From assembly GCA_030770535.1 (NCBI GenBank), contig JASVEC010000067.1, positions 56,892 through 120,891 on the forward strand: a stretch of DNA of 64,000 nt. Direction: 5' to 3'. Both the position numbers and the translations under genes were made by a program. Below the pieces are notes generated by a model. The model did no database searches, was not told the origin of the DNA, and saw only the letters and a program-made list of their open reading frames with translations. The stretch is from Batkoa obscura (lineage: Eukaryota; Entomophthoromycota; Entomophthoromycetes; Entomophthorales; Batkoaceae). Position 1 is the stretch's first letter. Every line of letters begins with the position of its first letter. This document shows positions 33,111-44,339 of the stretch, in pieces.

Positions 33111-34680
33111 ATGCAAGCTTTTATAACTAAACTTCGAAATGGAATTTCTAAAAACTTTAATACGATAGGGAGAAGCACATTATATAAACATTGTAATTCA
33201 TTTACATCAATTTTAACAACTATTCACAATAACCCAGAGTTTATGGAATTTTTAATAAAACAAAAAAAGGAAAAGAAATGTCATTAAAATTTACTATTAA
33301 TAATAACAAACTTAATCAAGCAATGTATAAAATTAGTGCTTTAAGGGAAACAGGAAATAAAAACGAACAAGTAGCATTATTATCGACTATAGCTTCAGTA
33401 TATTCTTTTGATGAATGTAAAAGTTTTGGATTTAATATAAGTAAAAATCAATATGATTATTCAAAAATAACTAATAATAATAAAATACCAACGTTACGAC
33501 CTACTAACAAAAATACAAAAAAAATTAAAGATGAGCAAATTGAGATTATTATACAATATTTACTTGATAATTCAACTATTTCATCAAGATTCAATAAAGA
33601 AAATAATGATAATAAATATTCGTCAGAGAATATATATATATTAAATAAAAGTAGAAGGATGATATATAGTAAATATTTTAATGATTTGAAAGATAAAGCA
33701 ATAGCTAGGTCAACATTCTTTAAATATATACCAGATAATTTTAAAAACTCAGTAAGAAAAACAGATTTATGTAATATATGTGCCCAGTATACAGTTAGAA
33801 AAAAGTTATTTGAAAATAAAATAAAATAAAATAAATACAGCGACAAAAAATAAAGCAGAGATAGAGGAATCTTTTAATAAAGAAAAAAGGTTATATAAAT
33901 TACATGAATTTTGTGTTGATACTCAAAAAAACATACTCAATGAAACTATTGAAAAATTAAATAATACAAGTTGTATAATAATTTTAGACTTTAAACAAAA
34001 TATGGAAATAGGAACAAGACCAGATCCAATAAACTTAGATCATTATAATAAACAAGCTATATCAGTATTAGGGTTTGGCGTTTTATATTTAAAGAGTGAA
34101 AAAACAACAAGCAAAGTTTATTTTAATTGTTTATCTGAAACATTAAATCATGATTCAGCATATGCAGGAGATTGTTTAATTGATTTAATATCTAAAGAGA
34201 GCCTTTGTTTAAAAAGTCTACAAAAATTAATATATGAGCAGATACAGGATATCATTTTAAATCTCAAGAGTTTTTACATTATATATTTGAAGAAATTTAT
34301 AAAATAAATAGTAGTTTAAATATTGGTCTTAGTTTTTTTGCTTTGAGTATCATGGAAAAAGTACAGTTGACGAACATTTTGGAAATCTTTCACAGTGGAA
34401 AAATAGTTTTGAAGCATTATATAAAATAGAAGATATTGATCAATTAATTTCAAATGAGATTTTTATTTGTGAACATAATAGAATTGATAACTCAACTGTT
34501 AATAATAATAAAACAAATATAATTTTTAAAGTGTAAAAGAAACAAAGATATAAAAAAAATTAAAAAAATAGAAGGTATTAGAAAGTGTTTACATTTTATT
34601 AAACGTGATAATAAACTACAATGTTATCCAGTATCTGATAGATCAAAAAAAGTGATATAGTTACAATTAAAGTTATAGAG
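33111..34680 (+). pseudogene. DDE-like transposase, broken, copy A
   Basis: The best copy, still not one open frame. A first 58-codon piece (33111-33287: MQAFITKLRNGISKNF..) overlaps a 183-codon piece in another frame (33278-33829), and later pieces follow at 34002-34307 and beyond. Motifs in order: ARSTFFKYIPDNF and RKTDLCNICAQ (a possible Cys-pair finger); CIIILDFKQN, a candidate first catalytic Asp; a region with HDSAYAGDCLIDLI; ADTGYHFKSQEF, a candidate D.G.HF site near 34.24 kb; EYHGKSTVDEHFG near 34.35 kb; and a basic C-terminal tail KKIEGIRKCLHFIKR. The D..D plus HGK..VD..F layout is that of RNase H-fold transposases, but I cannot name the superfamily. Confidence 0.75.
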
Positions 34681-34682
34681 CC

Positions 34683-34788
34683 TATAGGAGGGTATTTTTT
34701 TTGACTTCATTACTTTTTCTATCTTTTAAGCGCTATTTGAACGGAAAAGTGTTAGTAAAATTCTTAAACACAAAAAGACAGCCTCATA
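34683..34788 (+). mobile_element. MITE copy at 3' end of transposase region, copy A
   Basis: TATAGGAGGGTA to CAGCCTCATA, in place of the ATAGAGCCTA/TAGAAAATA sequence that continues in copies B and C. Confidence 0.83.
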
Positions 34789-34922
34789 GAAAATATAAAA
34801 ATTAAAAGATCAACCCCCAGGCTTATCTTAAAAAAATAACAGAAAATTCAAAAGTTTCAATATTTAGTAAGCAAGTAAGTAGCTTATTAAATGATAGAAA
34901 TCAATTATTAATAACTTAGTGA

Positions 34923-35027
34923 TATGGGGATGTTTTTTTTGGTTTCATCACTTTTTCTATTTTTTAAGCGCTATTCGAGCGGAAAGATTGTTAGTAAAAT
35001 TCTTAAACAAAAAAATACATCCCCATA
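34923..35027 (+). mobile_element. MITE copy in 3' noncoding part of transposon A
   Basis: TATGGGGATG to CATCCCCATA, inserted at the TA of TTAGTGATA. Copy C is also interrupted at that site, by a MITE in the other orientation. About 240 bp present in B (TTAAGTTAATAAATAG..CTCCCTCC) is missing from A beside this insertion. Confidence 0.9.
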
Positions 35028-35411
35028 TATTAATAATATAATTATAACATTAAAACACTTTATCTATTTGATAGCAAATCTGCAATGTTGGCTATAACGC
35101 AACCAATGATAAATGTTTCTCAATGAGGTTTTATAGGAATATGTATTTATTTACATCTTACAACTTTGATTAATATCAATATCAATATATATACTATATT
35201 GGTAAAAGCCTTGCTAATCCGGGAATTTATACTGAATTTGATAGAAATTCCGCTAACTTACAATATAAATTATATCAAAATAATTCAAAGCTGTGTCGGG
35301 CACTTTTGGTTTTTAATAAAGAATTTATTTTGTAGAATTTTGAGCAAAGTTTTTAAAATATAAAGCATTTAAAAATTGGATAGAAAAATGAAACCGATTC
35401 GGACACCCCCA

Positions 35412-35513
35412 TATGGGATGTATTTTTTTGTTTAAAAATTTTACTAACAATCTTTCCGCTCAAATAGCGCTTAAAAAACGGAAAAGTGATGAAACCAAAA
35501 AAAACACCCCCAT
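35412..35513 (-). mobile_element. MITE abutting end of transposon A
   Basis: TATGGGATG starts on the TA that ends the transposon (CACCCCCATATGGG), exactly as at 20658. Closes ACACCCCCATA. After it, transposon-like 3' sequence (TATAACTTTGATTG..) resumes for about 90 bp. Confidence 0.88.
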
Positions 35514-35652
35514 ATATAACTTTGATTGTTATTAATATATAGGCTATATTAGTAAAAGCCTTGTTAATCCAAAAATTTTTATTAAGCAATTATAAAAATT
35601 AAAAAGTTTATAGAATTATGTAATTTTTCTGCATAGATTAGATATATAAATA

Positions 35653-35756
35653 TATGGGGGTGTTTTTTTAGCTTTCATTATTTTTCCGTTTTTTAAGCAC
35701 TATTTGAGCGGAAAGATTGTTAGTAAAATTCTTAAACAAAAAAATACATCCCCATA
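35653..35756 (+). mobile_element. MITE copy, full length
   Basis: TATGGGGGTG to ACATCCCCATA; TAGCTTTCATT in place of GGCTTCATT. Confidence 0.9.
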
Positions 35757-35954
35757 TATAAAATTGCTTGCAAAATTTCAATAATTTAATCAGCTGTTTT
35801 TAAATAATAAACACTGTTGTATAAAATTTTCTTTAAAAATATTTTTTATTTAATAACTTTATAAACATAAAAAAATTAGAAAAGGCTATAAAAAAAGCTA
35901 ATTAAATAAAACAAAAAATATAAATAAAATTGTTACTCAAAGCCTGTTTTATAA

Positions 35955-36060
35955 TATGGGGATGTATTTTTGTGTTTAAGAATTTTGCCAACAATTTTTC
36001 CGCTCAAATAGTGCCTAAAAAATGGAAAAGTGATAAAAACCAAAAAAAACATCCCCCATA
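35955..36060 (-). mobile_element. MITE copy, full length
   Basis: TATGGGGATG to CATCCCCCATA; the core is altered to AATAGTGCCTAAAAAATGG. Confidence 0.88.
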
Positions 36061-36254
36061 TAAAGTAAAAAATTTGATTTTGAAACTTTTATTATTTTAA
36101 AACTAATTAAAAAATAAATTATTTTATTATACGTGTTATTTAATTCTAAAGTTTTAATAGTGACAAAATAAATAAAAATAGTAAAATATTATTATTTATA
36201 CTAATTTTTATATATTTTTATTTGTTTTAGCTAGCTTTAGTTTAATTTTTTAAA

Positions 36255-37373
36255 TTCAAATAAAAACAAAATGTAAGCTTTTATAACTAAACTTCAAAAT
36301 AAAATTTCCAAAAATTTTAATACAATGAAAAAAATACACAATATAAACATTATAATTTATTTATTATAGTTTTAACAACCATTTATAATAACCCAGAGTT
36401 TATGGAATTTTATAATAAAATAGAAAAAAAATTACTAAAAATTACTATTAATAATAATAAACTTAATCAAGTAATGTATAAGATTAATGGTTCAAAGGAA
36501 ACAGGAAACAGGAAACAGGAAACAGCAAAAAAAAAATCAATAAGTACCATTATTATCAATTATAGCTTCAATATATTTTTTTGATGAATGTAAAAGTTTT
36601 GGATTTAATATAAGTAGAAGTTAGTATCTATGGGGATGTATTTTTTTATTTAAGAATTTTACTAACAATCTTTCCACCTAAATAGCGCTTAAAAGATGGA
36701 AAAAATAATGAAGCCAAAAAAACATCCCCATATATTTAAAAAACTGAAATATTACCCCAGCTTATTTTATAAAAACAACTGCTGAAAATTCAAAAGTTTT
36801 AACATTTACCTGAGCAAATAAATAGGTTATTAAATATTAATATTATTTAAATTGTTAATAACTAAGTTAATAAATAATTAAAAAGCAAATAGTTATATTG
36901 ATAAATAAATATTATTATTATATTGCTTGTATTATATAAAAATAGTTAATTATAGTTTTGGGGCTAACCACTCCCTCCTATTCAGGTATTTATTAACTTA
37001 ATAATATATTAATAATATAACTATAACATTAAAATAGTTTATTTATTTAATAGCAAATTTGAAATATTAGCTATAAAGCAGTCAACAATAAATATTTTTT
37101 AATGAAGTTTTATAAGAATATGTATTTATTGATATATAACTTTGATTGATATTAATATATAGGCTATATTGTAAAAGCCTTGTTAACCTAAGAATTTTTA
37201 TTAAATTTAATAGAAATTCTGCTAACTTACAATATAAATTATAATAAAATAATTTAAAGCTGTGTTAGATACTTTTGCTTTTTAATAAAAAAAATTGTTT
37301 TTATAGGATTTTACCCAAAGTTTTTAAAATTTAAAAAACGAAACCAATTTGGACATTCTTATAGTATTTAGTA
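36255..37373 (+). mobile_element. TIR DNA transposon, copy D (old, internally deleted)
   Basis: Begins near the transposase start (36272: ATGTAAGCTTTTATAACTAA) and keeps CCAGAGTTTATGGAATTT and NNNKLNQVMYKING. It then runs through a GAAACAG slippage repeat (36500-36525) into a MITE. The 3' noncoding block TTGGGGCTAACCACTCCCTC (near 36958) and a decayed right end, GAAACCAATTTGGACATTC, follow. Most of the transposase is lost. Confidence 0.72.
36629..36732 (-). mobile_element. MITE inside transposon D
   Basis: TATGGGGATG to CATCCCCATA. It replaces the transposase middle section after SFGFNISRS. Confidence 0.9.
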
Positions 37374-37535
37374 ATATATTTATTATATTTTTATTTTTAT
37401 TTAACTTTCAAAACTACTAACTTATATTATAAATTAATTATTAAAATTATTAAAATTATTAAAATAAAATGCTAAATTTATTTTTGATAAATTGTTATCA
37501 ATTTTTTAAAATATGCCAAATATTTTAAAAAAGTA

Positions 37536-37640
37536 TATGAGGATGTTTTTTTTGGTTTCATTATTTTTTCCATTTTTTAAGCGCTATTTGAGCGGAAAAT
37601 TTGTTAGTAAAATTCTTAAACAAAAAAATACATCATTATA
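37536..37640 (+). mobile_element. MITE copy, right end decayed
   Basis: TATGAGGATG at the left; the right end reads ACATCATTATA; the core AAGCGCTATTTGAGCGG is perfect. Confidence 0.85.
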
Positions 37641-38532
37641 TATATAATAGACTTTAAAAATTCAATATTATATAAAAAAATAAAAATTAATTATATATAA
37701 TGTTTTATTTATAAAATAAATTTTTATGCCTTTTTTTATAAAACCTTTAAAGTTGATATTCTAGATTAAAAACACACTGTATAACTTGATATTTTTAATC
37801 TTTAGTATGCTGCAATGCTTTTTGCCTATTGCCCTTTTTTACTATTTTTTAAGTTTATAGATTAATTAACCAATCCATCTGTTTGTTTAAGTATACACTA
37901 GCAAACGATGAGTTTTATAACAAACTATTTGTTCTATCATCCTGATTTGAGACTCATTAATTTAATTTTTATTTTATAATGAATGGTTAGTTAGCACACA
38001 TTCAAGCTTAAATAGTATACTGATTAATTAATTTCTAAATTTAAAAAAATAGCAAAAAAGGACAATGGTAAAAAACATCCTTATATATTTGCAATAAATT
38101 AGGACAATAAAAAAATAAACTTCAAATAAACTGATTTAAATAGACAGTATAGCATTAAATAGCACGCAGCTATTAATAAGGATTTATAGTGTTCTAAAAA
38201 TATTGCGACACATATTAATAGTTAACTTAATTTATTTAGTTAAATCCATTAAAATGTGAGGATGAACAAATTAAAATAAAAAATAGAAGTAAATCTAAAT
38301 TTCATAAAAGATTTTACTCTTAAAAAATTAAGCCAATAAGAATTTCCAAAGTAACAGAAATAGAAGATGATTAAAAGATTCTAAATTCAAGATGAAAATG
38401 CTAAGCTAAAATAATTAATGATTGGGTATAACAATAATAAAAAATGATTGAACTTTGTAATCAAAATTTCCATAAAACTTTCTTTTCAATTTTTTTTATC
38501 TTTTGATTTTTGAATTTGTAATTGTTAGAATT
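37641..38532. other. AT-rich region upstream of Myb paralogue B
   Basis: About 890 bp without repeats I can assign. The last part should contain the promoter of the gene starting at 38533. Confidence 0.4.
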
Positions 38533-40534
38533 ATGAATATAGAGGAAGATTGGGATAAAGAAAGCATGGATAGTAGTAAAGACGAACCAAGCAAATTTGT
38601 ACATCCTTTAATGATGGGGGCTGGTAATAACCAAGACGATTCCATTTCAACTAATAATGAAACAGATGCTAAGCAAGAATCAAGGTAAATTAAACATTAA
38701 GTACAATAGACACAAGTATTTATTATCATTTTAGTTTAGTTAACCAAAAAGATGAAATATTGGCCAAAACAGACGAAAAAAATGAATCTACCTCGTTCGA
38801 TGACAATTCCCTTTCATTTGAAAAGAAAAATAATGTCGAAAGCAAGAAAAGTAAAGTAGATGCCTCTTATAATAGCTCAGAGTTCGAAGATACAGCACAA
38901 AATAAAAGTAAAAAGGATCAAAGTGCAGAACATGATAAAAAAAATCATGTTTTAAGCTCAGACTTGGATTATGATTTGGAAGACAATAAAAAGGAAAATG
39001 AGACCAAAGCCGAATTAACCTATTCTAGTTCTGAATCGGGGGGTGATTATAATACCAAACCCAATAAAAAACTAAGAAAAGATAATGGCGGTAAGGTTGA
39101 CGATTTGAAGACCAATATGAAAGAAGAATCTGAAATAAGAAGAGATGAGGCTAATTCTCATAGTAAAGAGCTCGTTAAATCTGCTGATAATAAAATAAAA
39201 GGTAACTATTTCAAATCAATAAAAGTATAAGTTAATTATAGCCTTATCTAGGTAATTTTATTAATAATGATAATGCCCCAGGTAAAGGCAATACAAGCGG
39301 GGATCCTAAGGCATATAATTCAAGCCCACCAACAAGCGTTCTTTCAGATTTGTCAGAGATGGAATCTGTAAAAGATGTAGGAAACCTTCCAAATGATGGA
39401 CTATCTTCATCCATTGCATCGCCTGAACATCCCCCAATTAAGGAATTGGCGTCTAAATTAGATGATGGTTTAAGTGTGACATCATCTGACTATCAAGATG
39501 ACGTTGATGAAACAAATCACCAAGGGTCTCAGCAAACTCCTCTAAAGACCAACTTAACTTTGCCTAAAGATCAATCTAATGAGATAAAGGTAAAAAATAA
39601 AGTTGGGATCAAGAATTTACAAGCATCTTCACGTTCAAGCGTAAGGCTCAAGAATAAAAGGCTTTCATTATCGCCTGAAAAAAACCGAGTAATGTTTTAT
39701 CCAAAGCGTAAGAAATCAGAAACGTTACAACGAATTAAACCAAACTTTCCAGATGATGACTTAGATAAGAGAGCTTTAATTAATAGAACACAAAATGACT
39801 TTAATAATTTATCGTCCGATGTAAAGGGGCTTAAATTTAGTACCACATGTATTTGCTGTCAACAAAATCGTAAATTCTTGTTGGCATCTGTTTCTGAACC
39901 GATGATTAATTCCATTATACCCTCACCAGCTACTGCACCGATGATTAAAAAGGGATTAAATGAAAAACAAACCTTAAACTCAGCCTTAATAAAACAAGAG
40001 TCACCTAATTTAATAAACAAGCATTTACTACCCAAACGTAAAGCATCTAAAAGTAAAGATGAGTCTAGACGTGGGTCGCGTTCTAAAGGAATATATACAG
40101 CTAATTGGTCACCAGATGAAGATGAAGCCTTTAAAGAAGCTTTTTTACGTAATGGTAATAATTGGAAGCAAACAGTAGTTGAGCATGGAGAAAATGGAAC
40201 ACTTGATGATAGATTACGTGATCGTAGTAGTATTTCGTTAGGGCAGAAGTTTTTTAGTATTAAACAATGCTTACGTAAGGGAGAAGCACCAGTTAACCAT
40301 GGAACTTTAGTTAAACTTTGGACTGAAGAAGAATTAAGAGGATTGATTGATGGTATGGCACAGCACGGTCAAAATTGGAAAGGAATTATACAAGATGATC
40401 GTAAAAATAAAGGACCATTAAGTAAGAAAGATGAGTTTGATATTTGCATTAAAGCTTACTCAGAATATGACCGCCGTTCTAAATTAAAGGAGTTTTTAGG
40501 AGTATTTGAAGGATTGGGGCATCCAGAATTTTAA
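38533..40534 (+). CDS. Double-Myb/SANT nuclear protein (paralogue B)
   Basis: Three exons: 38533-38684, 38735-39201, 39252-40534; 633 codons, introns of 50 bp. I chose the ATG giving MNIEEDWDKESMD; an in-frame ATG 30 bp upstream is possible. The first two thirds are acidic, Lys/Ser/Asn-rich and probably disordered, with the motif DGLS repeated (PNDGLSSSIAS, LDDGLSVTSSDY). A small Cys cluster TTCICCQQNRKF lies near residue 405. Two Myb/SANT domains close the protein: about 488-545 (WSPDEDEAFKEAFLRNGNNW, then HGENGTLDDRLRDRSS) and about 558-610 (WTEEELRGLIDGMAQHGQNW). The phrase HGENG..DD.L..R and the DGLS repeats are shared with paralogue A, so the genes are duplicates about 26 kb apart in opposite orientation. 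A DNA-binding nuclear role is inferred; the target is unknown. Confidence 0.88.
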
Positions 40535-41555
40535 TTATGATTAAAACAATAGTTAATAATTAACAATAAGAACTATAATTTTTAAATCAACTTAAATGAA
40601 AGCTTATAATTATATTTTATATGCATTGGTCTCATTTTCCTTCCTTTTTTCCCTCCCTCAAATCAATTTTATTTTTTGCTAAATTATTTATTAAACGATT
40701 AAATTAATAGCATAAAGCAATTTTAATCTAATTTTAATTATTGATCGCTATTTGTATGAATTACTATACTAATGTTATTTTAATCTAATCTTATTAATCG
40801 TCATTAATGTAGTAATTATAAGATACATCATTACATTTTGTATGTAAAGCTTTTATATCAATATATTTGGATTAATGCATTGCTATTTGAAGTCGGAGCT
40901 CAGCTTTGAAACTCAATTTTAGCTAATAACTGGACTATTATTCTTGAAGGTAACATATTTTTGTCCAAAATATGGGGGTGTTTTTTTTGGTTTCATCACT
41001 TTTTCCATTTTTTAAGCGCTATTTGAGTGGAAAGACTATTAGTAAAATTCTTAAACATAAAAATACATCCCCATATCTTTAAAAGCAAAACATGTTATAA
41101 GACTTTAGTCAATTTGTTTAGATTATGGTAGTATCCTTAAATTATTAGTAATTTAACTTATTTAAATAGACTTATACTGTCTTTAAAGTTTGAAAAAACA
41201 ACAACAATGTTTACTAGATTGATATAAATGAAAAGATTATCTAAAGGATTGCTGTAATAAATGCTTTAAAACCAAAAGTATAAATTAAGTAAATTTACAT
41301 ATTATTTTATAAGAATTACTATTTGATGTAAATTTATTTGTTGGAACATTGACTATGACTATAGTTTTAGGGTAATAATCTTTATTATTTAATAGGAAGG
41401 TATAAATAATATTTGGAATTTATACAAAATTTATAATAAAAAACATATATTATTACTGCATTAAGTAAATGTCAAAGTTAAACAACTAAAGTAATGAAAT
41501 ATAAAAAAATCGTATGTGGTTTTATTTTTCCTTCTTTTTTTTAAAATAAATAAAG
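40535..41555. other. Intergenic region with one MITE
   Basis: About 1 kb between two plus-strand genes; apart from the MITE at 40971 nothing is recognised. Confidence 0.45.
40971..41075 (+). mobile_element. MITE copy, intact ends
   Basis: TATGGGGGTG to CATCCCCATA, 105 bp, in unique sequence: the flanks are CCAAAA and TCTTTA. If the element proper is TGGGG..CCCCA, the TA on each side is the target duplication. Confidence 0.92.
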
Positions 41556-42872
41556 ATGAGTTTAAACATTGAAATTCCTATTATCAGCTTTGAAAACTAT
41601 CTCAACAAAGAGAGTGAAAGTGAATATAAGAAGGAATGTGAAAAGGTAAACATAAACATAAAGTATTAATAAACTCAAACTAAAAAGTATCATATAGGCT
41701 GCACAAAGTTTAATTAATTATGGCGTATTATTAGTAAAAGATCCAAGAGTAAAAGAAGAATATAACCAAGAGTTTTTGGATTGCGTAGAAAATTACTTTG
41801 AGCAAGACTATGATACAAAATTGAAAGATAGTCGTCCAGAATATCATTATCAAGTAGGTGTTACACCAGGTAATGTTGAAGATCCAAAATGTAAAAGTGA
41901 TTTAAAATGTCAAGAATTAATTAAGGATGTAAGTATTAGTTGTAATATATATATGTAGTACTTATATTTTTATTAAAATTAAAGTTGTCTGATGACAATA
42001 AACCGTTGATCGCAAACAAACCAGATCCTAAATGGAGATTCTTCTGGTCCATGGGTAAAATTCCAGAAAATACTAAGTTTAATAAACTAAATCCACCACC
42101 TGTTATTCCAGAATGTAACAATAATAAATTAATAATAATAATAATAATAATATAAATTATAGCTATCCCAAACTGGGAACAAACAATGAATCAATGGGGA
42201 GACTTAATGAAAGGAGCTGTATCTACATTAAGTGAAATGATTGCTATTGGACTAAATTTAGAGAAAGATACATTTACTAAAATGGGTGAGTTTGGTCCAC
42301 ATCTTTTAGCACCTACTGGATCTGATTTAAAAGTTAATAATCAATTAAATACTATTTTAGCTGGTAATTGTTATATAATATGATATATACATATTAATGA
42401 TATTAATGATATTAATTAATATAGGATTTCATTACGATTTAAATTTCCTAACTATTCATGGTAAATCCCGTTTCCCTGGATTACATGTATGGGCAAGAAA
42501 TAAAGATAAAATGGCAGTAAAAGTACCAGATGGTCATTTATTAGTACAAGCTGGTAAACAATTAGAATGGTTGACTGGTGGTAAAATACTAGCTGGATAC
42601 CATGAAGTTATTGTCAATGAACGTACTATTGAAGTAATTATTTATTTGTTTTACATACATATTTTATTTAATAAATATAATAGGCCATTGAAAAAGCTAA
42701 ACAAAATCAAAAATCTTTATGGCGTATTTCTTCTACTCTCTTTTACCATGTTGGTAGTGATGTGTTATTAAAACCGTTAATTGAAACTGATAATTCTGGA
42801 AAATATCCTCCTATTTTATGTGGAGATTATGTTCAAGAAGAATTATCTTTTATCAATTTAAAAAAAGAATAA
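41556..42872 (+). CDS. 2-oxoglutarate/Fe(II)-type oxygenase (IPNS-like fold)
   Basis: Six exons: 41556-41645, 41698-41928, 41985-42114, 42163-42363, 42425-42633, 42684-42872; 349 codons, introns of 48-61 bp. The catalytic set of the isopenicillin-N-synthase-like superfamily is visible: GFHYD gives His220 and Asp222, AGYHEV gives His277 as the third iron ligand, and WRISS gives Arg301 and Ser303, the usual RxS contact for 2-oxoglutarate. GLHVWARNKDKMAVKVPDGH and LVQAGKQLEWLTGG are typical of the jelly-roll. The N-terminal IPIISFENYL is also typical of the superfamily. The substrate cannot be read from sequence. It is probably a cytosolic hydroxylase or desaturase, without signal peptide. Its stop lies 49 bp from the convergent secreted-protein gene. 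Confidence 0.9.
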
Positions 42873-42921
42873 AAATATATAATACATTATAATATCTTAG
42901 TATATAAAGTTTAATATTATT

Positions 42922-43317
42922 TTATTCCAAAACAATCTTCTTACTGATTTTTATATTAGCATTATAATTATCTTCACCAATGTTCATTTTACTCCAGCAT
43001 CTTGGAGCCATAGAACGATCACAAAATAACTTATCAAATATGTACTCTTTTTGATTTAAAACCACTTTAATGCCTCTAGAACTACATCTTATTTTATTAA
43101 ATCCTTTGTCTTTCTCTTCTTTTGTAAATTTGCACTCTTTTTTGGACTCTTTTTTACCTGTTTGACATGCTATAGTCGAAGTTAAATATTTACATTCACA
43201 TTTATAGCCGTATTCTTCTGGGCCCAATCCATGAAATATCGTATTGTCTTTACTACTGCAGTACAACTCTTCGCTTAAAATAGTTGTTAAAAAAAAGCAA
43301 ATAAAGTTAAATTTCAT
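42922..43317 (-). CDS. Cysteine-rich secreted protein (member 1)
   Basis: 131 codons. A signal peptide MKFNFICFFLTTILS is followed by a mature part with eight cysteines: LYC, KCEC, IAC, KEC, FNKIRC, LFC, RC. The order and several neighbours (KCxC, GFNxxC, CS) match the protein at 45479-45949, so the two are paralogues despite low overall identity. There is no known domain and no transmembrane tail. Such small, disulphide-rich secreted proteins in fungi are often effectors or surface proteins; the role here is not known. It is convergent with the oxygenase gene. Confidence 0.75.
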   Translation of the reverse strand: MKFNFICFFLTTILSEELYCSSKDNTIFHGLGPEEYGYKCECKYLTSTIACQTGKKESKKECKFTKEEKDKGFNKIRCSSRGIKVVLNQKEYIFDKLFCDRSMAPRCWSKMNIGEDNYNANIKISKKIVLE

Positions 43318-44339
43318 TATATTAAGATATAAAAAATTAATTATTTTGTTTGTTTCATTTCAATTATTGTTATATTACTTAGTAAAATCATGCTTTAGTA
43401 TTTTATTGGTGTGTTTTTGTTCATCTTAAATCTGATGATAGTCCATTACATTTGCTACAAATCTATTATGACATGACTAACTATTCATTTACAAATAAAA
43501 GTTTGCCAAAATCATACTAAGCCTTTTGGCTTGCATTATAAAAACAAAAAAAAGCAAATAACTAACTCTAAAATCACCGCAAGCAGGTCGCAATAGAGTT
43601 GGAGCAGCTGTATACTTGGTTTATATTCTCGAGATTAATTTTATCCAATTATTTATATTAATGTGGGAAAAGTATTGGCTATAAATTTCCTTTTGTAAAT
43701 ACTACAATGTTTAAACTGACAATGGTAAAATAATGCAGTTAACTAGTGAAGAAAATTAGAGTTAAAATTAATCTGATTAGTCCAATATCACTTTGCTCCA
43801 TACTAGAAATAAAAAACAGCAAAACAAATTTTACCGCAGTGTAATGATCTATTTAGTAATAAAATTCATACATAAATATTCAACTTTGGTGATTATAATT
43901 TTTAATACAAACCAAGTCATTTTTATATACCAGTTAGAAAATTTACCAATATAAAAAATTAATACTCAAAGTTCTTTTTTTATCATTGCCAACTTTAAAC
44001 GCAGTAATAAATCTCAGTATAAACATCTAAAAATCTATTTTTAAAAATTAGTAACATGTATTTTTACACTAGTTGCACCATTTAATCTAATTAAAACTGA
44101 CTTTTTTAAATATTACAATACTATTTTTCAAATAATGAAAATAAACAAACAAAAGCTATATTATTATAATTTTTATGAGTTAATGATTAAATGGAGGTGT
44201 ATTTTTTTAAGAATTTTACTATTATGTTTAATAAAATATAAATATTTTTTGTTTTTTTTATAGTTTTTTTTTAACACCTTTTAAAAATCATATCTGTTTT
44301 ACTATTATTGTTATTATCAATTAAGTTATTAGTTTTATT
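43318..44339. other. AT-rich intergenic DNA
   Basis: About 1 kb without a gene. It contains a ~30-bp MITE right-end scrap near 44192-44225 (GGAGGTGTATTTTTTTAAGA). The first 300 bp should hold the promoter of the secreted-protein gene. Confidence 0.4.

Larger units (their letters stand above)
32373..35413 (+). mobile_element. TIR DNA transposon, copy A (both ends present)
   Basis: The only copy with both termini. The left end is TATGAGGGTGTTCGAATTG; the right end, reverse-complemented, is TATGGGGGTGTCCGAATCG. They continue as GATTTC and GTTTC, about 20 of 24 bases matching. The element spans ~3.04 kb, of which about 0.68 kb is later insertions (one LTR-like repeat, three MITEs), so the ancestral unit was near 2.4 kb. 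It carries a transposase-like reading region (33.11-34.68 kb). A TA shared with the adjoining MITE suggests a TA target. The superfamily is not assigned from sequence alone. Confidence 0.85.

Noticed and set aside
33457-33846. 129-codon minus-strand frame across the transposase (also 19196-19546 and 22055-22402)
   Set aside because: It is the antisense of the transposase reading region; the sense strand carries the conserved motifs shared with copy F, the antisense only hydrophobic AT-driven residues.
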